A DNA stretch of 64,000 bases, taken from the IMG/VR virus record IMGVR_UViG_3300046697_000246, positions 1-64,000 of that record. One strand, 5' to 3'. The notes below the pieces were generated by a model. That model did no database searches and was not told where the DNA came from. It was given only the letters and a program-made list of their open reading frames with translations. The first letter of the stretch is position 1, and each line of letters starts with the position of its first letter. Both the position numbers and the translations under genes were made by a program. Shown here piece by piece: positions 52,654 to 59,636 of this stretch. Origin of the DNA: a virus.

Positions 52654-52662
52654 CCCGCGCCA
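52635..52662 (+). other. tRNA-like 3' end (T-arm, acceptor, CCA)
   Basis: GCCGG, TTCGACT and CCGGT form a T-arm with a 7-nt loop (52635-52651), followed by a 7-nt acceptor strand, a G and CCA (to 52662). No matching 5' half (GCGGGCT) exists in the 100 nt upstream, so this is not a working tRNA. Such a 3' tRNA end is what a phage attachment site (attP core) usually contains. Confidence 0.45.
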
Positions 52663-52666
52663 ATTT

Positions 52667-53170
52667 ATGACCCCCGCCGAAACATTTGCCGTGTGCGGCG
52701 TCTATTTGGCGCCGGGGCAGTTCTCGACGAGGATTTCATCGGTTGACACTTCTGATTTCCGGCACTTCATTCCTACGGCCAGCGTTGAGTATTTGTCGCT
52801 GGCCGGCGTGCTGTATCGGTTTCCGCGCTACGCCCCAACCGACTTGGCGAGCATCCCGCGCCCGCTGTGGGCACTGCTTCCGCCGCAAGGTGAGGATGGC
52901 GCGGAGTATGGGCTTGCCGCCAGAGGGCATGATAATTTCTACCAAGACACCGCCTTGGTTTGGCCGGCTGGCGCAACGCCGCCAGGCCTCTTCGTCTTTG
53001 CCCCGAACGATAACACTGGCTGGATCAAGGCAACGCTGCCAAAGGCCGATTGCGATTTACTCCTTTGGGAAATGATGATCGCCTGCAAGGTGCCGGGGAG
53101 CATCGCGGAAGCTATCTACATGGGCGTCAAGCTCGGAGGCGCTAGTGCTTTCGACAAAGATCGCTCTTGA
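52667..53170 (+). CDS. DUF1353 family protein
   Basis: 167 aa. PTDLASIPRPLWALLPP near residue 57 and AARGHDNFY near 85 are the DUF1353 pattern (TDLAS(V/I)PR ... AA..HD..Y), a family common in phage lysis or tail regions, possibly peptidase-like. The ATG at 52667 begins MTPAETFAV; the upstream part of the frame is a shadow of the tRNA-like region. It closes the plus-strand block. Confidence 0.75.
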   Translation: MTPAETFAVCGVYLAPGQFSTRISSVDTSDFRHFIPTASVEYLSLAGVLYRFPRYAPTDLASIPRPLWALLPPQGEDGAEYGLAARGHDNFYQDTALVWPAGATPPGLFVFAPNDNTGWIKATLPKADCDLLLWEMMIACKVPGSIAEAIYMGVKLGGASAFDKDRS

Positions 53171-53216
53171 ACCGTGAACATTGGCTTCGACCATATTGCG
53201 GACTCGCGCAACATGG

Positions 53217-53426
53217 TCAAACATATCTCGTTTTGCGCATCTCCCGCCAAGCCACATTGTAAGCCGAGTGGCCGAGTGCTTTATTTGACAGTCCCGTCCA
53301 CCATCGTCGGTTCGTCTTGCGCGGGACTCTTCGTCTCATTAAACGGGCGTATTCGTTCGCGCCGAGTTCTTTCCATGAAAGCCCGCTTTTGTTTGGACGA
53401 CCAATTTTTGGAAGTGTTGGTTTCAT
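53217..53426 (-). CDS. Small basic protein, 69 aa
   Basis: A Lys/Arg/Trp-rich protein without clear domains, translationally coupled (ATGA) to the zinc-finger gene before it. It faces the plus-strand block tail to tail across about 47 nt. Not recognised. Confidence 0.5.
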   Translation of the reverse strand: MKPTLPKIGRPNKSGLSWKELGANEYARLMRRRVPRKTNRRWWTGLSNKALGHSAYNVAWREMRKTRYV

Positions 53427-53824
53427 GAGGTTAAAACGGCTCGAATCAAATCAGAACATTTGCCCGGATTGTCAGCAAATGTCTCAACCATTTGAGGTGT
53501 TACCGCCGATCCGACGTGTCGGAAATCCATCACGGCACCGTCCATCCGGCCAAGAAGCCCTGTTGCCTTTTTTCTGAATCGGTTTCGCGTCTCCGGCACG
53601 TCAGCGCAATCCTTCTGCATTTGTTGCCATTTTGTAGCCAGTGAATAGAGCGCGTGCGTCACGTCGCGCGTCGTCCGGTAATAACGAGCGCAATGGTCAC
53701 AAGCGATGTGATCTTTGAAACTCATTATTATTTTATCAAGAATTGGATTAAATTTAATAGTTTCATCAAAATTGAATGTGCCGGCTTTGTGGCAGAACGT
53801 GCAATTATAGGGGATTTGTGTCAT
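53423..53824 (-). CDS. Zinc-finger-like protein, 133 aa
   Basis: Cys at CTFC (near residue 8) and CDHC (near 43) form a likely four-Cys zinc site around a helical part, followed by a helical middle and a C-terminal half that looks ordered. Its ATG overlaps the stop of the preceding gene (ATGA). Possibly a DNA-binding or recombination-related phage protein; not identified further. Confidence 0.6.
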   Translation of the reverse strand: MTQIPYNCTFCHKAGTFNFDETIKFNPILDKIIMSFKDHIACDHCARYYRTTRDVTHALYSLATKWQQMQKDCADVPETRNRFRKKATGLLGRMDGAVMDFRHVGSAVTPQMVETFADNPGKCSDLIRAVLTS

Positions 53825-54561
53825 AGCTGGTTTGCGAGGTTGCGGATGCGTTTTTCTTCTTCAGGTGATCTCTCTGGTTTGAAATTTCGGGCTTGGTCAA
53901 CGAACTTCTCCCATCCTGTGACAAGGGAAAAAAGTGATTGCGGCGGTTTCCTGGCCCTCGGAATAAACCGCTCGATCTCGGCAAGTTCTTCCAAAATGTC
54001 CGGTCTGCCCGTCAACCTTGAAATATCAGCCTGTTCAGAATAAGGCATTCCGTTTTGTTTGCGTTTGAATAAGCCAAAAAGACGGATCTCGACCTGGTTG
54101 AAAACATCTATTTCAGGCTTGGGGTTAGAAGCAGAGGTAGAAGCAGAGGCATATGCATATGCAGAGGGTGTTGGGGTGTTTGTTCCTACAGGCTGTTGGG
54201 GGTGTTGTTCATGTTTTGTTCGTGCTATTCCGGACAATCTACCCGCCTTTCTGCGCTCTTCTTTGATTTCACAGTCTCTTTTTCGGCGTCGGCTTGTTAG
54301 AGTTATGTTCCCGTTCCGTTCGTCAATATCGGCAACTTCGCGCGCTTTTAGCTGCTGAATTGCCATCGAAAGTTCAACCGGAAGGCACGAAAGAAGCCCG
54401 CAAAGCTCCTCGTTTGTGCCGGAAATCTGGCAGGCCCCGGACAGCATCATGGTGTTCAACGCGTCAAACCAGATTCCGCGAGTTGATGGCCGGCAGAGGC
54501 GCAATCCAGGCTCGCTCGCCCAGTTGGTCGGATACCACTTTTCCCATGGGAGTTCAGGCAT
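53821..54561 (-). CDS. Phage replication/regulatory-type protein, 246 aa
   Basis: The N-terminus (PWEKWYPTNWASEPGLRLC, then GIWFDALN) is typical of phage primosomal or replication proteins with an N-terminal winged helix. A basic segment follows (RRRKRDCEIKEERRKAGRL, near 95), then a Pro/Ser-rich linker (125-150) and a C-terminal helical domain. The layout parallels the 187-aa protein at 896-1459. The ATG at 54561 is chosen; it lies just after the upstream stop. Overlaps the next gene by ATGA. Confidence 0.65.
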   Translation of the reverse strand: MPELPWEKWYPTNWASEPGLRLCRPSTRGIWFDALNTMMLSGACQISGTNEELCGLLSCLPVELSMAIQQLKAREVADIDERNGNITLTSRRRKRDCEIKEERRKAGRLSGIARTKHEQHPQQPVGTNTPTPSAYAYASASTSASNPKPEIDVFNQVEIRLFGLFKRKQNGMPYSEQADISRLTGRPDILEELAEIERFIPRARKPPQSLFSLVTGWEKFVDQARNFKPERSPEEEKRIRNLANQL

Positions 54562-54578
54562 AATAAAAAAGACCGCCA

Positions 54579-54758
54579 TCAATCTTCACCCACGAGAAAG
54601 TTGTGACGCCCGCAAGCGGGGTCGGATTGACAGCGGCCAAAATGGAAAATGCGGTCGTCACAAGTGCATTCTCGCACACCCGCGCGCCGGATGCAAGCAA
54701 AATCTCGATATTTTTGGAGGGAGGGGTCATAAAAGTGCCAACTCCTGCTCAACGGCAT
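54579..54758 (-). CDS. Small zinc-finger-like protein, 59 aa
   Basis: Cys residues in a compact C-terminal part (C, CTC, C, C, with His), the pattern of a zinc ribbon: CTCDD ... HFGRCQSDPACGRH. The start at 54758 overlaps the HNH gene. A competing frame (54554-54730, 58 aa) begins with an ATG that overlaps the HNH stop by ATGA but has a hydrophobic, unstructured sequence. I favour the Cys-rich frame. Confidence 0.4.
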   Translation of the reverse strand: MPLSRSWHFYDPSLQKYRDFACIRRAGVRECTCDDRIFHFGRCQSDPACGRHNFLVGED

Positions 54759-55293
54759 GGATTTGAGCCGTGGCGGGCGGTGGTGGCGTCGAGTTGCGTT
54801 CCAGCCATGTCCGGGCAGCCGCCGCGCTTTTGAGGCGGTTAAACTCACTAAATGACATGCGTGGTGGCTTTGGCTTCTCTGACAATGCCCTTTCAATACT
54901 CCACCCACGATTTAGGCGGTTGATAATTGTATTGTGCGGGATACCCATTAACTTTCCCCAATCCACCAGACAGCGAACAACTCCATTAAAATTAAGAATG
55001 TGATTAGTGTGTTGGTTTCTGTTTTGCTCTGCACAAGTTGCCCAGCGACAATTTTCTTTTGAGTAAGAAAAATCATTGTCAATTCTTTCAATAGACTTTC
55101 CGCCAGGCCTTGGCCCCATATCTTCAAAGAAATTAGGAAATGAATGCCTCCAACGATCACAGACAAAAATCCCGCGCCCCCCATATCGTGGAAACGCATC
55201 TACGTTCGGATTGTAACACCTTGCAAGCATGGCCTTCCAAATTCGATATTCGGTCGTTTCACCGCCTCTTTTTGCCGCGCCGTGTTTCGTCAT
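54727..55293 (-). CDS. HNH-type phage endonuclease-like protein
   Basis: 188 aa. YRIWKAMLARCYNPN near residue 16, RYGGRGIFVCDRW near 37 and SIERIDNDFSYSKENCRWAT near 68 match a common phage family of HNH-like (AP2/HNH) proteins that bind and nick DNA. The C-terminal part is Pro-rich and basic. The ATG at 55293 overlaps the previous stop (ATGA), so the longer start at 55320 is not used. Confidence 0.75.
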   Translation of the reverse strand: MTKHGAAKRGGETTEYRIWKAMLARCYNPNVDAFPRYGGRGIFVCDRWRHSFPNFFEDMGPRPGGKSIERIDNDFSYSKENCRWATCAEQNRNQHTNHILNFNGVVRCLVDWGKLMGIPHNTIINRLNRGWSIERALSEKPKPPRMSFSEFNRLKSAAAARTWLERNSTPPPPATAQIHAVEQELALL

Positions 55294-55460
55294 AAAATTT
55301 TGGGTTGGCGTTTTAGGCAATCTTCAATTCCACGCTTCATCATGTCATTAGCGAGCGAAGGAGTTGAAAGTGAAAGCCCAAGTTGTTTTTTTAATTTTGC
55401 CAGCAACGCCCAATTATCCGGCGTTACTCGAACCCTGTTATGTTTGTCGCATTTGCTCAT
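55290..55460 (-). CDS. Ribbon-helix-helix-like small protein
   Basis: 56 aa. A strand (KHNRVRVTPDNW), then ALLAKLKKQLGLSLSTPSLA and a second helix fit the ribbon-helix-helix (CopG/Arc-type) fold used by phage repressors and antitoxins. The ATG at 55460 begins 8 nt after the -10 box of a strong promoter. Coupled by ATGA to the HNH gene. Confidence 0.65.
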   Translation of the reverse strand: MSKCDKHNRVRVTPDNWALLAKLKKQLGLSLSTPSLANDMMKRGIEDCLKRQPKIL

Positions 55461-55467
55461 GGCACAC

Positions 55468-55496
55468 AATGTATCGTAGTGGGTTAATATGGTCAA
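55468..55496 (-). promoter_or_regulatory. Promoter of the RHH-HNH gene cluster
   Basis: Minus strand TTGACC (55496-55491), 17-bp spacer, TACATT (55473-55468). The -10 box ends 8 nt before the ATG at 55460, so a leaderless message is predicted. Confidence 0.7.
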
Positions 55497-55559
55497 CAGA
55501 TTTTTTTCCGCTCGGCGTCGGATTGTTCTGGTGGACGGGTTTTCATAAAGTTTTCAGGT

Positions 55560-55826
55560 TCACGCCCGCATTAAAACCTGCTGGACTTTCTTGCCGGCCA
55601 AAGTCGGGCTGATTGTCCAGCCGCCATTCGGAAGTTTGTAGGTGCTGAACTGCATCTGTGGTTGGTCTTTTAGTTTTATGGTGACAACGACATCAGGCCG
55701 GATTTTAGGGCGAAACACACTCTCGTTTTCCGGGATCAATTCGGATGCGGCCTTGTGCTGGTAATACGCAGCAATGTTGCCCCGACGAATCGCCGCCTTC
55801 CAAGTGCTTGAATGAAAACGAGACAT
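55560..55826 (-). CDS. Hypothetical protein, 88 aa
   Basis: Basic N-terminus with Arg and Trp, a middle with VVVTIKLKD and a beta-rich end. It is transcribed from upstream, 16 nt after the next gene's stop. Not recognised. Confidence 0.5.
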   Translation of the reverse strand: MSRFHSSTWKAAIRRGNIAAYYQHKAASELIPENESVFRPKIRPDVVVTIKLKDQPQMQFSTYKLPNGGWTISPTLAGKKVQQVLMRA

Positions 55827-55842
55827 AAATGTTAAGTGATTT

Positions 55843-56157
55843 TCACTTCGGCTTATCAGCTATGTTAGCCGTCACTAGCTGGCTCTTTGGCGGGTAGCCT
55901 GATGCCTCGTCACATACACGCTGCATCCATTCCGCCAATGTCAGATTGTGCAGCCGTGCCATTCGCACATACCAGTTCTTGCGCGCCATCACGACGCGCA
56001 GGTGGATGTGTCCTGTGGCAGCTACGCTGTCATTCAGCGGACGACCAGCCCCGCGTCCTAGGTCGGCGGTTTTAGCGCCACGGGGCCGGTCGTGAGATTC
56101 TTCGTGGCATCGGACGCATACGTCCGAGTCTTTGCCGTGTTCGCATTTGTGGGCCAT
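55843..56157 (-). CDS. Ribbon-helix-helix-like protein, paralogue 2
   Basis: 104 aa. Residues 37-90 match the protein at 1835-2050 (VAATGHIHLRV, ARK, WYVRMARL, LAEWM, YPPK). This copy has an N-terminal extension with Cys and His (CEHG ... CVRCHEE), a possible zinc site lacking in the other copy. It starts 1 nt after the stop of the Cys-rich gene. Confidence 0.6.
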   Translation of the reverse strand: MAHKCEHGKDSDVCVRCHEESHDRPRGAKTADLGRGAGRPLNDSVAATGHIHLRVVMARKNWYVRMARLHNLTLAEWMQRVCDEASGYPPKSQLVTANIADKPK

Positions 56158-56158
56158 A

Positions 56159-56404
56159 TTATTTCAGCAGCTTGGCGACTTCGGAGGCGATGCGGCTATT
56201 GTGCGGCTCGCCGATATTGTCAGCCGTCCACCATCCACGGCGCGAGGCTCGGCAGTCGCCCGGCGCGCAGCCGTATCCGCACTTGCATTGCGGATCGGAA
56301 TGATTGACGTGGGTTGCTCCGGTAGCAGCCTCGATCTTGCTGACGATTTTGCGGGACAGGAATCCGTCGTGGCATCCGAAGATATATTCGCTTGAGGTTG
56401 TCAT
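56159..56404 (-). CDS. Cys-rich protein behind the repeated leader
   Basis: 81 aa, with Cys at CKCGYGC and C, plus His residues, a possible metal site. The ATG at 56404 is preceded by the hairpin leader shared with the gene at 3306. Together with the paralogous gene that follows, this mirrors the layout at 2-3.3 kb. Not recognised. Confidence 0.5.
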   Translation of the reverse strand: MTTSSEYIFGCHDGFLSRKIVSKIEAATGATHVNHSDPQCKCGYGCAPGDCRASRRGWWTADNIGEPHNSRIASEVAKLLK

Positions 56405-56512
56405 ATTTTTGTCTGTGTTGTTTGTTCACTTCCCGGATTCGCCGGGGCGATTTGTTGGTTTCTTCCAACACAGATAGTTTCGCATTTCATCTTCATTTTG
56501 TCAACACATTAT
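56405..56512 (-). promoter_or_regulatory. Promoter-leader, copy 2
   Basis: Hairpin CCCGG-loop-CCGGG (56432-56446), then AAGTGAAC and AACACAGACAAAA before the ATG at 56404. TTGACA (minus, 56504-56499) lies in a 14-bp block identical to 3398-3411. A -10 box at proper distance is not clear. The remaining sequence to 56579 is AT-rich with no gene. Confidence 0.5.
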
Positions 56513-56579
56513 TATCAGATTTTTACGATTTATTTTGCCCTTGAAAACATTGACGATTTTAGTGTTTTTCGCCCGTGAC

Positions 56580-56669
56580 GGCTAACAAATCGGTGCAGCC
56601 AATGCCGGTTGGCGCTCTCAGCCAAGTCCGGGCGTCACTGGCCCGGCATGGCTGACCTCTGCGTTGGGT
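56580..56669 (-). repeat. attC site A
   Basis: Boxes GGCTAAC (56580) and GTTGGGT (56663-56669). Arms CAGCCAATGCCGG and CCGGCATGGCTG pair with one unpaired A. It is the last site of the array, bordering the phage leader region at 56404-56512. Confidence 0.8.
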
Positions 56670-56820
56670 GCAGAAAAGTTTCATGCGGATTCTCCATGCG
56701 CTTGCGGGCGTTTGCCGCTGCGCCGAGTTTGCCAAGTCTTGAGGCGTTTCCTTTGTGAAACCTGCCATGTCTAGCGGTGATTATTATATCAGCCTGTTGG
56801 GCGGCACAGCGCACGCGCAC
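56635..56820 (-). CDS. Possible cassette gene, 61 aa
   Basis: A short frame that ends inside site A, as cassette genes here do. Its start lies in a hairpin near 56820. Residues about 40-55 (ASRLGKLGAAANARKR) resemble the basic RLGG pattern of the protein at 575-730. A different frame (56559-56768) is also open, so the choice is uncertain. Confidence 0.3.
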   Translation of the reverse strand: MRVRCAAQQADIIITARHGRFHKGNASRLGKLGAAANARKRMENPHETFLHPTQRSAMPGQ

Positions 56821-56828
56821 TGTGCCGC
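56796..56828. other. Half attC (A') with strong hairpin
   Basis: GTTGGGC (56796-56802) is the exact partner of GCCCAAC at site B, as expected for the end of the SPFH cassette. GCGGCACAG (56801-56809) and CTGTGCCGC (56820-56828) form a 9-bp hairpin next to it. Inner arms and left box of a full attC are not recognisable. Confidence 0.45.
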
Positions 56829-56835
56829 GTGAGTT

Positions 56836-57243
56836 TTATTTGTTTCGGGTAGCTTCAAGGATTGGCAGGTTGGCTTCGGTCGGCACATAGACCACGGTTT
56901 TATCCGTGCCTTGCGCGGCCACGTCGTTGATCCAGAGGTAGCGGAGATACGCTTCGTTGTTTTTCAGCGATTCGCCGATTATCTGGTTTGCTTTTGCGAC
57001 ACCACCAGCGCGGATTACTTCCGCTTGCGCCAGCAGTTCCGCCGATTCCATTTTGGCCTTCGCTTCGGCCACGGCCACTTCTTTTGCGGACTGAGCGTGT
57101 GCCAGCATTGCCTGGCCGAGTGCGCGGCTCGCATAGATGTTGTATTGAGGATACGCCCACATTGCGCCGAAGATTACGACGCCGATTGCCACGATTGATG
57201 CGACGATCCAGCCCGCGTAGTTTGGTTCACCATTTTCTTTCAT
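56836..57243 (-). CDS. SPFH/band-7-like membrane protein (cassette)
   Basis: 135 aa. One membrane segment near the N-terminus (WIVASIVAIGVVIFGAMW, about residues 12-29), then a helical, Ala/Glu-rich part (50-90) and an end with ENNEAYLRYLWINDVAA-like and VVYVPTEANLPIL segments that match the C-terminal part of SPFH (prohibitin/HflK-type) proteins. The usual SPFH core is missing, so it is a short version. ATG at 57243 is preferred over 57282, which lies in site B. Confidence 0.6.
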   Translation of the reverse strand: MKENGEPNYAGWIVASIVAIGVVIFGAMWAYPQYNIYASRALGQAMLAHAQSAKEVAVAEAKAKMESAELLAQAEVIRAGGVAKANQIIGESLKNNEAYLRYLWINDVAAQGTDKTVVYVPTEANLPILEATRNK

Positions 57244-57267
57244 TGTTGTGTGTCTTTCGATTGTGCC

Positions 57268-57376
57268 GCCCAACAACCGCATGGAGCCAATGCGGGTTGG
57301 ACGCGCAGTTTATTTCGTTGAGGCTCCAGATTGTTTCACGGTTTCAGTCCCGCATGGCTCATGCGGAGCGTTAGAC
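57268..57376 (-). repeat. attC site B
   Basis: Boxes GCCCAAC (57268-57274) and GTTAGAC (57370-57376). Arms CCGCATGGAGCCAATGCGGG and CCCGCATGGCTCATGCGG pair perfectly except for two extra bases on one strand. The boxes differ from each other but fit those of the neighbouring cassettes. Confidence 0.9.
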
Positions 57377-57516
57377 AGCCGGGCGGAGCGTTTTGCTTTA
57401 CGGCGAGCTTTTTGAAGTGCGGCCTGTTGCGCTGGCGTGATTATCCGCGTGCGCTTACGTTTCTTCGGGCCTTGCGCGCCCCACCGCTTGAAATCTTCTG
57501 ACGTGTAGGTTTTCAA
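57310..57516 (-). CDS. Small very basic protein (cassette)
   Basis: 68 aa with a long run of Lys/Arg (KKRKRTRIIT and ARRKAKRS), ending in codons from site B. It overlaps the HNH gene by ATGA, so the two form a small operon in one cassette. Possibly a nucleic-acid-binding partner. Confidence 0.5.
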   Translation of the reverse strand: MKTYTSEDFKRWGAQGPKKRKRTRIITPAQQAALQKARRKAKRSARLSNAPHEPCGTETVKQSGASTK

Positions 57517-57836
57517 AATTGGTGCCGGTCTTTATGGGTTTCATCCCAATGTTCTTTTGCGTGGCAGTTACCGCAAAGTAATTCGCATTTAGAAATCTCA
57601 ATCTTAACCTTTTCTAAAGACTTTGTTTGCGCTAAAAGCCTGTTCACTCTATCCACTTTCGTTGATGGGTCAATATGGTGGAACTGCAAACAGGCCGGAT
57701 GAGATTCACCGCACCTTTTACAGCCTGACAATTTAACACCCAACACATACGCCCTTAATTTAGCTCTGTGAGCGGACTGCCGCTTACGCTCACTCTCTTT
57801 GTAGAGATGTAAATTTTCACGCCCGATGTAACTCAT
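57513..57836 (-). CDS. HNH endonuclease (cassette)
   Basis: 107 aa. CKRCGESHPACLQFHHIDP near residue 39 and CELLCGNCHAKEH near 84 are a classic HNH site with two CxxC zinc pairs; the HH and the later N/H supply catalytic residues. Such enzymes nick or cut double-stranded DNA. Coupled by ATGA to the next gene. Confidence 0.8.
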   Translation of the reverse strand: MSYIGRENLHLYKESERKRQSAHRAKLRAYVLGVKLSGCKRCGESHPACLQFHHIDPSTKVDRVNRLLAQTKSLEKVKIEISKCELLCGNCHAKEHWDETHKDRHQF

Positions 57837-57840
57837 AAAT

Positions 57841-57945
57841 TTATTGCGGGTCTTTCCCCGCTGTCATCACCTTCGGACGATCAATCCAATCCACGGCCAC
57901 GGTGCGGGCCTGTCCCAGCTTCGGTTGCTGCTCCACTTCCGGCAT
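57841..57945 (-). CDS. Short frame, 34 aa, possibly a gene remnant
   Basis: ATG at 57945 to a stop at 57841, 4 nt before the HNH start. The same reading goes on upstream without a start codon to about 58000, so it may be the 3' end of a broken gene. The rest of the interval to 58233 has no convincing gene but contains GTTAGAC at 58047-58053 (see site C). Confidence 0.3.
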   Translation of the reverse strand: MPEVEQQPKLGQARTVAVDWIDRPKVMTAGKDPQ

Positions 57946-58046
57946 TGTTGATGCCAGTTCCTCACGCGGGGCTATGAGTCGGAACCGCCGGAGGCTTTCG
58001 CCAAATTATCTCCGGACTTTCACGCCGTCCGGCTGGCGGCTCTTAC

Positions 58047-58053
58047 GTTAGAC
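58047..58053 (-). other. Half attC (C)
   Basis: GTTAGAC matches the box of site D's cassette, but no RYYYAAC partner and no paired arms are visible upstream; CCGGCTGGCGGCTC next to it is only partly paired with GAACCGCCGG. Possibly a decayed site. Confidence 0.35.
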
Positions 58054-58233
58054 AGATTCCGCGCTCTGCCGTGCTTTCGTGCGGCTCAGTTTATTTTATA
58101 CTCACTTCACTGGAGCCGACTCCGTTTTTCACAAGTCGCACTGCCGGTTTCCCGCGTGCAAGATTATTTATATCATATCCCCGTTACGAATCAAACTCTT
58201 TTTTGATTTATTTTCGTGAATCGCAAACCGGCT

Positions 58234-58330
58234 GTCTAACAACGCGCTGGAACCAACGCCCATTATCGCTGTCAGTCCGCTACGCGGGTCATTCCTCAAG
58301 CTGGGCGTGGTTCAGCTTGAGGCGTTAGAC
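58234..58330 (-). repeat. attC site D
   Basis: Boxes GTCTAAC (58234-58240) and GTTAGAC (58324-58330). Arms GCTGGAACCAACGCCC and GGGCGTGGTTCAGC pair with two extra bases on one strand. Standard cassette-end layout; the preceding gene stops inside it. Confidence 0.9.
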
Positions 58331-58590
58331 GGCTCGGCGAGCGCCTCGCGCGCTATGTCGCCAAGTCCGAAACTGCGGATGCTTTGCGATTCTTCGGACT
58401 CGATGATTTCTTCGAGTGCTTTTTTGTAGCGCTTCACATTCTCACCGAGCGCAAAAATTTGTCTGGCATCGGCTCGAATCAGCCTGTCAGATTCAAGCAG
58501 TTCGCCGATGAGTTGCAGTTTTGACACCTTTTTGTATCGTGCGGCGACTGTAATTTGTTCGCCGAATGTTTGTTCGCTCATAGAGTTCAT
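58312..58590 (-). CDS. Helical protein (cassette), 92 aa
   Basis: Almost wholly helical and Glu/Ala/Arg-rich, without Cys. The C-terminal residues (AEPSNASS) come from site D. Its ATG overlaps the stop of the previous gene (ATGA), so two genes share this cassette. Not recognised. Confidence 0.55.
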   Translation of the reverse strand: MNSMSEQTFGEQITVAARYKKVSKLQLIGELLESDRLIRADARQIFALGENVKRYKKALEEIIESEESQSIRSFGLGDIAREALAEPSNASS

Positions 58591-58727
58591 TTGTTCCTTT
58601 TCACGAGGCGTTCAGCCTCGAACTTGGTCAGCCCTATTGCCAGCTTGGTCACTTTTCCGAACTTGGTCACTTTCACCACCATCCAAGCGTTTCCTACCGT
58701 CGAGCATGGTTTTATTTGAAGTTTCAT
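58587..58727 (-). CDS. Small basic protein (cassette), 46 aa
   Basis: Basic, beta-rich protein with WMVVKVTKFGKVTKLA in the middle. The ATG at 58727 lies just outside site E; an upstream ATG at 58811 falls inside site E. Coupled by ATGA to the helical gene after it. Confidence 0.45.
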   Translation of the reverse strand: MKLQIKPCSTVGNAWMVVKVTKFGKVTKLAIGLTKFEAERLVKRNK

Positions 58728-58741
58728 ATTTTCAATTCGCC

Positions 58742-58847
58742 GTCTAACAACCGCATGAAGCCAATGCGGTTGGGCGTCTCTGGTTTGACGGGAAGTCTCT
58801 GGTGATTTCATGGTTTGGTGTCCGCGTCGCTTATGCGGACGTTAGAC
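58742..58847 (-). repeat. attC site E
   Basis: Boxes GTCTAAC (58742-58748) and GTTAGAC (58841-58847). Arms CCGCATGAAGCCAATGCGG and CCGCGTCGCTTATGCGG pair with the same two unpaired bases. It follows the gene that stops at 58858. Confidence 0.9.
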
Positions 58848-58857
58848 GGCTTCAGTA

Positions 58858-59232
58858 TCACCAGTCTATGAGTATCGTGTGTTCACCGGCTTCAAGCAGC
58901 CCTTTGGCATGGAGGTCATTTGCCACCATTTGCAGGTCAGGGTAGAAGTTTCTATCCCACCAAAGTCCCAGGCTGTAGTCCGTTCGCCCATCGGCCAGCG
59001 CTTTTTTTGGATCTCTTGCGAGCCACGCCGCGAAGCTCACGCCCTTTTCTTCATGGTTCACTTTTTCCGGCACAGTTGTTCGCTCGTGGTCACTTGCTTC
59101 GGATGGCACGTCTATTACCACCGTTCCGCGACTCATGCAGCCATCCTGTTGCTGTAGATTGTAGGGGCGTCCGTAGGTTTTCACCACGAGCGCATCCCAT
59201 TCCGACACTTCGATCACTTGTTTTGTTTTCAT
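58858..59232 (-). CDS. Hypothetical protein (cassette), 124 aa
   Basis: An ordered, mixed protein starting KTKQVIEVSEWDALVV, with Trp-rich GLWWDRNFYPDLQMV near residue 88. It has its own ATG outside site F and its stop lies 11 nt before site E's box. Not recognised; similar small proteins occur in phage accessory regions. Confidence 0.55.
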   Translation of the reverse strand: MKTKQVIEVSEWDALVVKTYGRPYNLQQQDGCMSRGTVVIDVPSEASDHERTTVPEKVNHEEKGVSFAAWLARDPKKALADGRTDYSLGLWWDRNFYPDLQMVANDLHAKGLLEAGEHTILIDW

Positions 59233-59253
59233 ATTTGTTTATCGCTGTTCGCC

Positions 59254-59352
59254 GTCTAACAACTCACTCCAGCCAACCGGCGTTACGACTTGCCGTCCGC
59301 CTTCGCGGGCGACGCGCCTCGGTCGCCGGTGGCTGAGTTCGAGGCGTTCTCC
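59254..59352 (-). repeat. attC site F
   Basis: Boxes GTCTAAC (59254-59260) and GTTCTCC (59346-59352). Arms CTCCAGCCAACCGGCG and CGCCGGTGGCTGAG pair with two extra bases. The boxes do not match each other: GTTCTCC pairs with GGAGAAC of site G, the other end of that cassette. Confidence 0.85.
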
Positions 59353-59492
59353 GGCACGAGTCCTTTGTATTTATGGAGTTGGTAGCGGAGGTGTTGGATT
59401 AGCGCGGCGCAGTTTTTCCCATCATCACCAAAGTCTCGTAAGGCGGCTTCGGCTTGCCACATTTGAGCGGTTGCCTGTGCGATGTGAGACAT
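59283..59492 (-). CDS. Helical protein (cassette), 69 aa
   Basis: Helical, Ala/Gln-rich N-terminal part, then a polar end coded by site F. The ATG at 59492 lies 23 nt inside the cassette; the open frame goes on to an ATG at 59576 inside the loop of site G. Not recognised. Confidence 0.5.
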   Translation of the reverse strand: MSHIAQATAQMWQAEAALRDFGDDGKNCAALIQHLRYQLHKYKGLVPENASNSATGDRGASPAKADGKS

Positions 59493-59508
59493 GACGTGTT
59501 CGCGTGCC

Positions 59509-59636
59509 GGAGAACAAGTCGCTGCACCCGCAACTGCCGCTGCCCGTTTCCGATTCTTGGCTTTTATTTTGGTCATAAAGTTTCAGTGCCGCCCACGGTC
59601 GCGCTCGGCGGCAGTGGGGTGAGCTTCACGTTCGGC
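59509..59636 (-). repeat. attC site G
   Basis: Boxes GGAGAAC (59509-59515) and GTTCGGC (59630-59636). Arms GCTGCACCCGCAACTGCCGC and GCGGCAGTGGGGTGAGC pair with two extra bases. The right box matches the left box of site H across the nucleotidyltransferase cassette. Confidence 0.85.

Noticed and set aside
52560-52662. Complete tRNA gene
   Set aside because: The 3' part is good, but no acceptor 5' strand, D-arm or anticodon arm can be placed upstream.
58071-58328. 85-codon plus-strand frame in the cassette array
   Set aside because: Opposite to all cassette genes, crosses attC site D and shows no domain.
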